Below, piece by piece: positions 12,553 through 24,500 of a DNA stretch of 64,000 bases. The notes below the pieces were generated by a model. The model did not search any database. It saw nothing but the letters and a program-made list of their open reading frames with translations, and was not told where the DNA came from. A program made the translations under genes and the position numbers. Position 1 is the stretch's first letter, and the number at the start of each line of letters is the position of its first letter. The stretch comes from Euclidia mi. Taxonomy: Eukaryota; Arthropoda; Insecta; Lepidoptera; Erebidae. Location: contig OX123199.2 of the NCBI GenBank assembly GCA_944739405.2, positions 5,011,898 through 5,075,897 on the forward strand. The letters run 5' to 3'.

Positions 12553-15500
12553 CCTTTATTTGTGGTTGTTTATATTTATCAGCTAATAAATCCTCGGTTT
12601 CATCATAATTTAGGTTTGTACCGTTCTTATGACGTTAGTAATAAGGATTAAAATCGTACTGCAACCGTAACCTTGACTTATCGCTGTGCGTACCTTGCAT
12701 TCAAATGGCACAACCGGAGATGAAAAATGGTAGATCTTTTTTATTTTATTCGTCGAAACGAAGTTGAGAGCGTCTCGTTCTTTCAAATTAGATAGGTACC
12801 GTCGTATGTTACTCGTTGAAATTGAAGTACCTATTATCTAACATTGGTTACTCAAAGCAACTGAAAAGTCGAATAACACTGGAAAACATTATTCTGCTTC
12901 TTTGGGCTTAAATGTTATAAAGACGATTATATTTGGGCTTAAATGATGCAAGACTAAAATAAACCGATAAATACCGACAATAGGAATCGAATTCCAATTT
13001 AGTGGATACTTTGTTAATCGTTATTAAAAACATTTGCATGGGGAATGTTTACCTTTTTTGCTGAAAGAACCTTAAGCTCCAACTTTCAGACAAGCAGCTT
13101 AACATTCTTTCAAACAATTGTATTGTCTGAAAACTTAAGCTGAATACAAAAAAAAAGAAAAGTTTAAGGGTCGGCATATATCTGACGGAAGATGCGTCGA
13201 ACGTATCTTCGGTCGCGTCTATTCTGTCAAATTAGACCTACTACATTACGCGTCTAGACAGTTTCTGCGTTCAGCAACTACAGTGCGGTGCTTTGTATGA
13301 CATTTGATTTTAAAATGTCGCCCAACGCGTCGGTCAAAATTCACGTGGTGCGTGGTGCGCGCGACGTCGACGGAGAATGCGTTGACGGAAACGAAACAGA
13401 CGCTGTACGCTCGACGTACTAACGGATCATCGGTCAGGTGTGAAAGGTTGAATGTTTTTCTATAAAGGTCACTGGGCAAATGGTATGGGAGAAAAACCCA
13501 CGGCGGACAGACATGAAATTGTGAGTATATATCAGTAATTATCTCTAGTTTATCATGGTAAGGGTCGCTTTCTTGTGAGTTAGGGGAATTAAAAAAAAAA
13601 CATATTGTTAACATTATTTACACGTAATCAATGTCTATTGTGATTTTATCTAAAAATACTGCAAACATTTTGATTTCCTGGTGGTGTATAGCCGAGGATA
13701 AAAAATAAATGATACTGACACTATGCGCGCAACTGCATATGGTACGGAGGCCATGTATACACGAGCACTAATAATCTTTAACAGTTTGTCTTCCTTGTCT
13801 CGCCTGGTTTATCGAAATATCTGTGTACGTAGTATTTTCGCGCTGTGACATGACGACCGGTTGGCGCAGCGGGAGTGTATGCGACTGCCACGCTGATGGT
13901 CGCAGGTTCGATTCCCGCTCAAGTCAAACATTTGTGTGCATGAACATGGATGTTTCTCATGGTCTGGGTGTTTCTATATATAATATGTATGTATCTACAA
14001 AAACAAAGTATATATGTATGTCTATCCATTATCTAGTACCCATAGTACAAGCTTTGATTAGTTTGGGACTAGATGGTGATGAGTGTATGTGGTAGAATAT
14101 TATTAGAATTAGAATATTGTATTGGTTGTTTAAGGCAACGATAGCCTAGTGGAGATACCAACGGACTGCCATGCTGAGGGTTTCGAATCCACGGCACACA
14201 CCAATGACTTTTCGAAGTTAAGTGTGTATTATATTGTTAATTATCGCTTGCCCCGTGCCTCGAAGAGCACGTTAAACCGTCGGTCCTGGCTGTCATGAAG
14301 ATTTTTGACAATGGTTACGGGCAATCAGTACCCTAAATAAAAACAGATAGTGGTCCAAACCATGGAATATCGCTATGCCTTTGGGTTGCAGAGGTCAGAC
14401 GGCAGTCGCTCGGTGGAAAAGTTGATATTCTGTCATAGCTTGTCAGACTAATAAGCGGCCCTCGGGCTCCAAGACGTGTAAGTCTTGGATGCAACTGGGA
14501 TAACGCTAGGGCGATGATGATGATGATGTTTAATATTTTATTGTTTATAAAATCTTGGTCTCACATGCCCATTACAGTAGGACTTGTTTAATCTTTGATG
14601 ATAATAAAAATATTATTTCTTCGTATGTCAACTGTGGGAAATCTCTAAAATCTGGATTGTTTCCATCTAATGGCATGAATAATCACTCGGTAGGCACATG
14701 CATGCACTCGACAGACCCGATTTGTAGCTATTTTTAACAGAACCACAATTTATATTACTTAAATAGAGTATGAGATTTTTGCTCTTTTTATAAATATATT
14801 TCTAGCTCAAACTTTGTTCTCCCATGGATTCAAAAAAAAAACTTGTATGTACTGGTAAGGGTATTCATGCTCTTTCATTTTATACCAAGTTCGTCAATGT
14901 CCGTGACCGGGTCGGAATACGCCCAATGTCCTTTGTATGTTTTGACGTTACGCGACCGATAATACGCGACGCATCTTCCGTCAGATATGTTCCGACCCTT
15001 AAGCAAAGCTGTTTGTATTTTCAGCGTATTCATTTCTCGTATAAAGTATTCACGTAAATGGTGTAAAAAGTTATACAGGGTGGCGCTACCATAGGGGCAC
15101 TTTTTGAACAGAGGCATAGCGTACAACATTCTGAAGCCTTGTACCAAAAATCAATTAAATCGGTGCAGTAGTTTAGCCACAATATCGATTTTAAGTTCAG
15201 CATTTTTTGCACATGCTTTGAATTCCACACAGCTGATACAAAACGGTCAACGACCCTACATTGTGCGCCCCGACTCGCTACGACGTGACGCCTTGACGTC
15301 ATCCGAAGTCAGGCTCAGCGTAGATAAAACGGAGCGCAGTGGAGAGGATTTTATTAACGCACTTGAAAATAAACTTTATTTTTTTTAGGGTTCCGTACCT
15401 CGAAAGGAAAAAACGGAACCCTTATAGGATCACTTTGTTGTCCGTCCGTCTGTCAAGACCCTTTTTCTCAGGAATGCGTGGAGGTATCAAACTGAAATTT

Positions 15501-18500
15501 ATACTAAATACTCGAATCTATGGTTCCATAGAGCTGTAAAAAAATCAAACTTCTAATCCAACACAATCAAAAGATACAGCCGTATATGCTGCAAATTGCA
15601 GCATATTTTCAAACTCGCATTGGAATCAAAACCTACAGGGTACTTCCCGTGAACTCATAATCTTGAAATTTGGTACGAAGCAACGTCTCATATCACTTAT
15701 AAAGGAAAAATTGCGAAAACCGTAAATTTTTAGTTACAGCATATAAAAAAATATTTTTTATAAATTCAAAGTTACTACGCCTTTCTCTTGAACGCGTGGA
15801 GGTATTAAATTGAAATTCATATCAAATACTCAAGTATATAACACCGTAAGGCTGCAACAAAATCAAGCTTCTATGTCAACGCAATCAAAAGAAAGAGCAA
15901 TATAAGCATATTTTCAAACTCGCGCCTACTCGCAAGTGAATCAAAACCTACAGGGTACTTCCCGTGAACTCAGAATCTTGAAATTTGGTACGAAGTAACG
16001 TCTTATATCACATATGAAGGAAAAATTGCGAAAACCGTATTTTTTTAGTTACAGCATATAAAAAAATATTTTTAATAAATTTAAAGATACTACCCCTTTC
16101 TCTTGAACGCGTAGAGGTATTAAATTGAAATTCATATCAAATACTCAAGTATATAACACCGTTAGGCAGCAACAAAATCAAGCTTCTATGTCAACGCAAT
16201 CAAAAGAAAGAGCAATATAAGCATATTTTCAAACTCGTGCCTACTCGCAAGTGAATCAAAACCTACAGGGTACTTTCCGTGAGCTCAGAATCTTGAAATT
16301 TGGTACGAAGCAACGCCTTATAGCACATATAAAGGAAAAATTGCGAAAACCAAACATTTTTAGTTATATCATACGAGGGTCAAACTGAAAGTTCTTAGAA
16401 CTGGCCACTTATAAACAATATAATAAAAAAAATATTCTAAAATTTGAAAATAGAACTCTTTGCCAATATTACTGAGTATATATTTCATTCATTTGTCATT
16501 TGTTTTACGATTTGGCGGCAAATTGAAAATTGTCTGTGTCACGTCAACATGAATTTAACACGAGAAAATTTTCGTGCAATGATTTTTTATGACTTTCGAT
16601 GTCATTTAAGTCAACAAGAAAGTTATGATAGACTACGATTGGCCTTTCACGATGAAGCCCCATCTCGTGCGACTGTTTACAACTGGTTTAATGAGTTTAA
16701 ACGTGGTCGCACTAATCTCACTGATGATGTACGTGAGGGACGGCCTTCTACGGCGACGACTGAAAATAACATCTGTGTTGTGCGGCGTATGATAGAGACT
16801 GACAAAAGAGTGACCTATCAGCAGATTCGGACAAGCTTAGGCATCGGTATGAGTCAAGTGCACAAAATCCTCCACGAACATTTAGCGGTCAGGAAGCTTT
16901 GCGCCCGGTGGATACCTCATAATTTGACTAAGGCTCAAAAACTCCATCGTGTGGATTGGTGCCGTAAAATGATTGAAAGATTTAACGGAGGTGACTCAAA
17001 TGCTGTGTTCGACATACTAACAGGTGACGAAAGCTGGATTTACTGTTATGATCCTGAAACCAAAAGACAATCTGCTCAGTGGGTGTTTCCTTTCGAGGAG
17101 TTGCCAACTAAAGTGAAGAGAGATCGAAGTGCGGGAAAAAAAATGGTGGCCTCGTTCTTTGGAAGGATAGGTCATTTCGCAACAATTGTGTTAGAGGATC
17201 AAAAAACAGTTTCTGCAGAATGGTACACTACCAATTGTTTGCCACTTGTCTTGGAAAAAGTTCGAGAGAAACGACCTCGCAGTAGGATCCTCCTTCACCA
17301 CGACAACGCCTCGTCGCACACCGCCAAGCGAACGATCGACTATTTGGCGACATCAAACGTTGAATTACTGGGTCACCCGCCGTATAGCCCCGACCTCGCG
17401 CCTTGTGATTTTTATTTATTTCCAAAAATTAAAGAAAAACTTAAAGGAAAGCGGTTTATGAATGCTGAATAAGCGGTGGCTGCGTATCGCGATGCCATTG
17501 AAGAGACCCTTAAGGACGAGTGGGCAAAGTGCTTTTCCCAGTGGTTCCATCGCATGCAGCGGTGTATTGACGTCAATGGACAATATTTTGAAAAGATATA
17601 ATAAAACTAATAACTGGCTAATGTAATCAGTTTTTGATTTTCTAAGAACTTTCAGTTTGACCCTCGTATAAGAAAAATATTTTTAATAAATTTAAAGTTA
17701 CTACCCCTTTCTCTTGAAAGCGTGGAGGTATTATATTGAAATTCATATCAAATACTCCAGTATATAACACCGTTAGGCTGCAACGAAATCAAACTTCTAT
17801 GTCCACGCAATCAAAAGAAAGAGCAATATAAGCATATTTTCAAACTCGCGACTACTCGCAAGGGAATCAAAACCTACAGGGTACTTGCCGTGAACTCAAA
17901 ATCTTGAAATTTGGTACGAAGCAACTTCTTATATCACTTATAAAGGAAAAATTGCGAAAACCGTAATTTTTTTGTTACATCATATAATAAAAATATTTTT
18001 AATAAATTTAAAGTTACTACCCCTTACTCTTGAACGCGTAGAGGTATTAAATTGAAATTCATGGCAAATACTCAGGTATATAACACCGTTAGGCTGTAAT
18101 AAAATCAAACTTCTATGTCTACGCAATCAAAAGAAAGAGCAATTTAATCATATTTTCAAACTCACGACTACTCGCAAGGGAATCAAAGCCTTCTTCTTCA
18201 TCAAAGGGTTCTTTCCGTGAACTCAAAATCTTGAAATTTGGTACGAAGCAACGTCTTATAGGCCAGATATAGGATGCGGAAGGCTGAGGACCGTGTGCTG
18301 TGGTGCGTGTTTGATAATTACATAGTCTTCAAGCCTTTTTGCTAATTATTCTGTACTTTATAAGTATTTTTGTAACAGATTTCTAATAGTCACTAAAAAC
18401 TTTGTAAATCAATAACTTTGATGAAAAATCTTACCATCATTCATCAGTAGACTTTTGCAAGGCTGCTGCAAGGCTGGTATAGGTATTTAAGTTATATTAT

Positions 18501-21500
18501 AAAATAAGCGATGTATGTTAATATAAAATAAAGGATGACTGATTAAAAACGAGAAAGACCCCTTTTCTTTAATTTATGCTCCTCCAGCTTTCCATACTGT
18601 AATGTTATGGATTTCATTTGGCAATAAAAATACCATAACTATGATTGGTGAACTTTTACTTATATACCTACAGGTTTGTACGGAACCCTCGGTATGCGAG
18701 TCCGACTCGCACTTGACCGGTTTTTATTTACAATAAAGTGCATAAATGAACCTGACAAAAAACATTCACGCGTCCTCGAAGATACGCGGGAATCCTCGCG
18801 CGGCGTCGAGTCGGCACCCGCGTCTTAGCGAGTCGCAGCGCGCAATGTAGGGTCGTTGACCGTTTTGTATCAGCTCTGTGGAATTCAAAGCAAGTGCAAA
18901 AATTGCGGAACTTAAAATCGATATTGTGGCTAAACTACTGCACCGATTTAATTGATTTTTGGTACAAGGCTTCAGAATGTTGTACGCTATGCCTCTGTTC
19001 AAAAAGTGCCCCTATGGTAGCGCCACCCTGTATAATAAGAGAGATTGAACTGTGAGGAATGTCATTGTTTCCAAGCTATTTAATGCAAATCTCGCGAACT
19101 ACAATTTCATCTGTATGTAACTAAACTTTATTCGTACAAACTTACGTCCACCTACATAAAGGTAAAAGTTATTGAAACTGGTCACAAGTACAGTAAAGTT
19201 TTACAAACACCCGGGGGTATAAAATACTATCATACTGTACTGTATGTATAAATCAATGACATGTGGGTTAGTACGAGTATAGCAGCGTTGCATCTCGATT
19301 CGATAAGCATTCTACGCGCCGATTGGCTCGCTTCGATTTCCGAATCAATCCTAACTATAAGTTGGCCAGGGATGGAATTAGAGTTGCGAGGCCACGGCGC
19401 GGTGTATCTTTGCAAAGCCACGGGTACATAACGTAACTAACACATAACATAACTTCACGCCATTTATCCCTGAAGGGGTACCTCATAGGTAGAAGTCAAA
19501 TCTGAGAGGCACTTGTAACTTTAGAAATTAACGTCAATAGAAAGTATTTTTAATGGTTAAATTTGGCGAGAAGTTCACTGTTATAATCAAATAAGATCTA
19601 AAATATTAAAAACGAAAGCGAATTAGTCGTTATTTTTGTTGCATAAGGGCGCAATGACCCTGCGAAAGCGGGGCTTTGGGTAATGTTTGCCACGGCCCAA
19701 AGCCGGCCCTGTGTCTGACCAATCAGTACGGCGAACAGCGATCCTCCTAAGTTCGTAAGCTGGCTTAACTGGTACTCACAGCTACAAATCAAGCTTGACA
19801 GTTTCAATACAATTTTGATGCTTATTTCCTACACAATAATAGCGGTAAAAAGGTCAAACTCTAGCGTGATGAGTAGCTGTATGTACTAGGCTACGATGTG
19901 TATTTCTCTTACCTGATCCGCAGGCGTACGGCGCAAACATCCGTACTAGTGAGGCGGAGAGGGCTGCGAAGACGAGCGCCCATACGATGTAGAACAAGTA
20001 GCTGATGATGTAGGCGCCCGGCCCTTCGCGCTTACCGCCCAACACTTGCGGCCACGTCAGCCACTGCACACAAAGTATAACTAATAAGTGGGCAAGTAAA
20101 GCAACGCTTGCTCAAGTCGCCACTTAGATGGGTGACCAACTGTCGCACGTAAAGCTGTTGAATTGCTGCTTGAATTGTTTTTAAAGAGTAGCTTGGGTAC
20201 TCTACTACGGAGCTAAGTAATTTCATATAGGTACAGTGAAGTGGCAGATGAACCGTACACATAATCACACGTGAGGACGTTTTTCTCAATTTAAATTCAA
20301 ATGGGAAATTTTAGTTTTAAGGTGTTCAATTCTAAACATCAAACTGAACAAAAATAACAACATATCCCGGTAACTGCAACTAACTAGAAATTCATACCGA
20401 GAGATTGAATAAAACCAGCTTCATCTATACTAATATAATAAAGCGGAAGAGTTTGTTTGTTTGTTTGTTTGTTTGTTTGTTTGTTTGAACGCGCTAATCT
20501 CAGGAACTACCGGTCGGATCTGAAAAATTCTTTTTGTAAACGATAGCCCAGTTATTCCGGAAGGCTATAGGCTATATAACATAACGCTTCGACCCTTTAG
20601 GGCCGGGCAAAAGGCTAAAAAGGCTAAAACATAATGTCGGCTTATCTCAGGAACTAGCAGTCAGATTTTAAAAATTGTTATTGCCTATGATAGCCCAATT
20701 ATTCCGAAAGGCTATAGTTTATATAAAATTACGCCACAACTTTTAGGGGCCGGACAAAAATAATAAAATGGTCAAACGAGAAGGGGAGGGTTGGGTCAAA
20801 GGCAAAAAAAAGGCTAAACGAATAGGATACAATCTATATGGGTATCTTTTTCGAGATTTTCGGGACGCTGATTAATAATATGAAATTTATTTATTGATCC
20901 AAGATGGCGGACGGGAAATCAAAGATGGCGGATGAGAACATTTTAAATATCAATATGGGTATCGCCTTCGATATTTTAAGGGGTGGAGAATCGAAATACA
21001 ACATCTATTTCGTGATCAAAGATGGCGGATGGGCAATCAAAGATGGCGGATGGGAAAATTTAAAAAAATCAGTATTAGTATCGTCTCCGATGTTTAAAAG
21101 GGATGGGAAATCCAAATACAACATCTATTTCGTGATTCAAGATGGCGGATGGGAAATCAAAAATGGCGGATGGGAAAAATTTAAAAAATCAATTTGGGTA
21201 TTGTCTCTGATGACTTAAGGGATGGTGAATCCAAATACAACATCTATTTCGTGATCAAAGATGGCGGATAGGAAATCAAAGATGGCGGATGGGATTTTTT
21301 TAAAAGTCGATATGGGTATCGTCGCCGATATTTAAAGGGATGGGGAATCCAAATCCGACATCTATTTCGTGATCAAAGATGGCGGATGAGAAATCAAAGA
21401 TGGCGGATGAGAAAGTTTTAAAAAATCAATATGGTTATCGTCTCCGATGTTTTAAGGGATGGCGAATCTAAATACAACATCTATTTCGTGATCAAAGATG

Positions 21501-24500
21501 GCGGATATGAAATCAAAGATGGCGGACGGGATTTTTTTAAAGTCGATATGGGTATCGTCTCCGATATTTTAAGGAATGGGGAATTCAAAAATACCATCTA
21601 TTTTGTGATCAAAGATGGCGGATGGGATATTTTTTTTAAAATCAATATGGGTATCGTCTCCGATGTTTGCAGGGATGGGGAATCCAAATACAACATCTAT
21701 TTCGTGATTCAAGATGGCGGATGGGAAATCAAAATGGCGGATGGCAAAAATTTTAAAAATCAATATGGGTATCGTCTCTGATGACTTAAGGGATGGTGAA
21801 TCCAAATACAACATCTATTTCGTGATCAAAGATGGCGGATAGGAAATCAAAGATGGCGGATGGGATTTTTTTTAAAGTCGATATGGGTATCGTCGCCGAT
21901 ATTTAAAGGGATGGAGAATCCAAATCCGACATCTATTTCGTGATCAAAGATGGCGGATGAGAAATCAAAGATGGCGGATGAGAAAGTTTAAAAAAATCAA
22001 TATGGTTATCGTCTCCGATGTTTTAAGGGATGGCGAATCTAAATACAACATCTATTTCGTGATCAAAGATGGCGGATATGAAATCAAAGATGGCGGACGG
22101 GATTTTTTTCAAGTCGATATGGGTATCGTCGCCGATATTTAAAGGGATGGGGAATCCAAATCCGACATCTATTTCGTGATCAAAGATGGCGGATGAGAAA
22201 GTTTTAAAAAATCAATATGGTTATCGTCTCCGATGTTTTAAGGGATGGCGAATCTAAATACAACATCTATTTCGTGATCAAAGATGGCGGATATGAAATC
22301 AAAGATGGCGGACGGGATTTTTTTAAAGTCGATATGGGTATCGTCTTCGATATTTTTAGGAATGGGGAATTCAAAAATACCATCTATTTCGTGCTCAAAG
22401 ATGGCGGATGGGATATTTTTTAAAAAATCAATATGGGTATCGTCTCCGATGTTTGAAGGGATGGTGAATCCAAATACAACATCTATTTCGTGATCAAAGA
22501 TGGCGGATAGGAAATCAAAGATGGTGGACGGGTTTTTTTTTTAAGTCGATATGGGTATCGTCTCCGATATTTTAAGGAATTGGGAATCCAATATTATATA
22601 AAAATCTATGTTTGTTTTTGCATCATTTATAGACCCTGGAATGATAAGAGATTAAGCGCTAAGTCAATGGTTACTTTGGAAAAGGGGCTTGGAAAAAAGG
22701 GAATTAAATAAAAACTCTTAAAAAGGCGATACGGAGTTCGCTGGGTCAGCTAGTTTTAGAATAAAGGTGAAATGGAATGTTTAATCAAAATTTTAAATCA
22801 CTTCAATTTAGTAATGTCGAACCCGTCACGCCTGACTTCACAAACTAACGCAAGATATCAAGTACATTGTATCAAAATATCTAGATACTAAGTAAGCGTA
22901 AGGTAGGTTGGCTATCTACTAGGTGAACCAACGACCTGAAAAAAGTGACTGGGTCGAACCGGATGCGGCAGGCTGAGGACCGTGTACTGTGGCGCGCGGT
23001 GGGTTATGGATGCCTATGTCAACAGTGGACTTCGGTAGGCTGATGGAGATATATCATGTAGATGGTATTCAGTTACAATATTTCGCAATAATTACATTTA
23101 CAATTTTTCTAAAATTTATAACCTCGTTCAAACTCAAACTCAAACTCAAAATCATTTATTCATTTAGGCCACAAAGTGACGCTTATGAACGTCAAAAGTT
23201 AAAGTTAATTACTAGATGATTCTAGATGATTCTACATTTACATTTACTGCCACGTTCGCAATGCAATAGGTAGAACCACGAGAAAGAACGGGCAATAAAA
23301 CTCGTGGCCACTCTTTTTAACTGCCAGTATAATGGTTTTACATGTTATATTTGTAAGGAGCTGCAACTGTTTCACATTGTGAGTTATCTACTATTGCAAA
23401 AGTTAATAGTTATTGATATCATACTCAAGCAATAAATTATGTTCATTTATTAAGCCTCCCAAAGTGAATATGGTGAAACAGGAGCATCCACTTACGTCTT
23501 TTGATGTAAGCAACTCGCGAACATGACTGTTCTGATCTATGGTGGAACAGTATGTTCCGAAAAGTAATGCAGCAATTTACAATCTATTAGTTAGCAGTTC
23601 ATGACCACGAGTTACCCTCACCTTACAAATCCAATAAATTATAATAAAAAGAGTAGAACAAGAATGCAAATGTAGCATAAAAAGAGAATACGGTAATTAA
23701 CTACACTATAAAACTGCCTATTGACCTAATAATAAAAATAAATTGACCTAATAAAAGAATATTTATTTCCAAGCGTACTTGTCGTCAAAATACTCATTTA
23801 AACTATAATATGCCTTTAGTAAAAGATTATTTTTAACAATTGTCTGAAACGACCTTAAAGGCAAGTCTAAAATATTACTCGGTATTTTATTATAGATTCT
23901 TATACTAAGACCAATAAAAGAGCTATGCGTTTTGTGTAAACGGAAATATGGTACACATAATTTGTGCCTGTTCCTAGTATTAATATTGTGTATGTCACTA
24001 TTCATTTTGTAAGAATTTATATGTAGTCGTACATGCATAACACTGGCATAAATATATTGTGATGCTACAGTAAGAATACCAATCGTTTTAAATTTTTCTT
24101 TAAGTGAGACTCTTGTCTTTAACTGGTAAATGGCCCTAACTGCTCGTTTTTGTAATATAAAAATATTTTCGATGTCAGCGGCCCTACCCCATAATAATAT
24201 GCCATATGACATAACACTATGAAAATAGCTAAAATAAACCAATCTAGCCGTATCGACATCAGTCAACCTACGAACCTTCTTAATGGCATAAGCAGCTGAG
24301 CTAAGTTTCCCTGAGAGATATGTAACGTGCGCACCCCACTGTAATTTCGAATCAAGTGTTATTCCTAGAAATAATGTAGATTCAGATGTTTCGAGAACAT
24401 CGTCATTTAGAGCTATACTAGGACCAAGGTTTCTGACATTAGGCAGAGCAAACTTAATACATTTTGTTTTTTTGGCGTTCAGTACCAGATTGTTTACATT

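Larger units (their letters stand above)
13168..14998. mobile_element. TTAA-flanked inverted-repeat element (piggyBac-like, non-autonomous)
   Basis: TTAA at 13164-13167 and 14999-15002 flank imperfect inverted ends GGGTCGGCATATATCTGACG / GGGTCGGAACATATCTGACG (about 55 bp, sharing GGAAGATGCGTCG). TTAA duplication is the piggyBac signature. No transposase ORF. Two SINEs sit inside. A second, end-less copy lies reversed at 41440-41965 and lacks both SINEs. Confidence 0.7.
15450..18265. repeat. ~310-bp tandem repeats, interrupted by mariner
   Basis: About five imperfect units containing CTCTTGAACGCGTGGAGGTA, CAAAACCTACAGGGTACTTC, TTGAAATTTGGTACGAAGC and GGAAAAATTGCGAAAACCG, starting near 15465, 15780, 16095, 17700 and 18020. 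Preceded by GGGTTCCGTACCTCGAAAGG (15389) and followed by GTACGGAACCCTCGGTATGC near 18677, which I recognise as the ends of a repeat abundant in Lepidoptera. Confidence 0.8.
15076..19030. mobile_element. ~4-kb element with ~190-bp terminal inverted repeats
   Basis: Left end CAGGGTGGCGCTACCATAGG (from 15076) and right end its reverse complement (to 19030). The match continues for about 190 bp through AGCGTACAACATTCTGAAGC and CAACGACCCTACATTG. Flanks read TTATA and TATAA, giving a TATA or TA duplication. Inside lie a GGGTTCCGTACC...GTACGGAACCC unit, ~310-bp tandem repeats and a mariner. No transposase of its own is visible; superfamily not assigned. Confidence 0.72.

Noticed and set aside
21431..21781. 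Plus-strand frame of 116 codons in the satellite, with repeated GESKYNIYFVIKDGG motif
   Set aside because: It follows from tandem repetition of a stop-poor unit; unit lengths vary out of frame (98, 117-120), stops appear in other units, and there is no family similarity.
20895..22590. CRISPR-like regular repetition
   Set aside because: Units are contiguous without spacers, vary by substitution, and lie in a eukaryotic Helitron.
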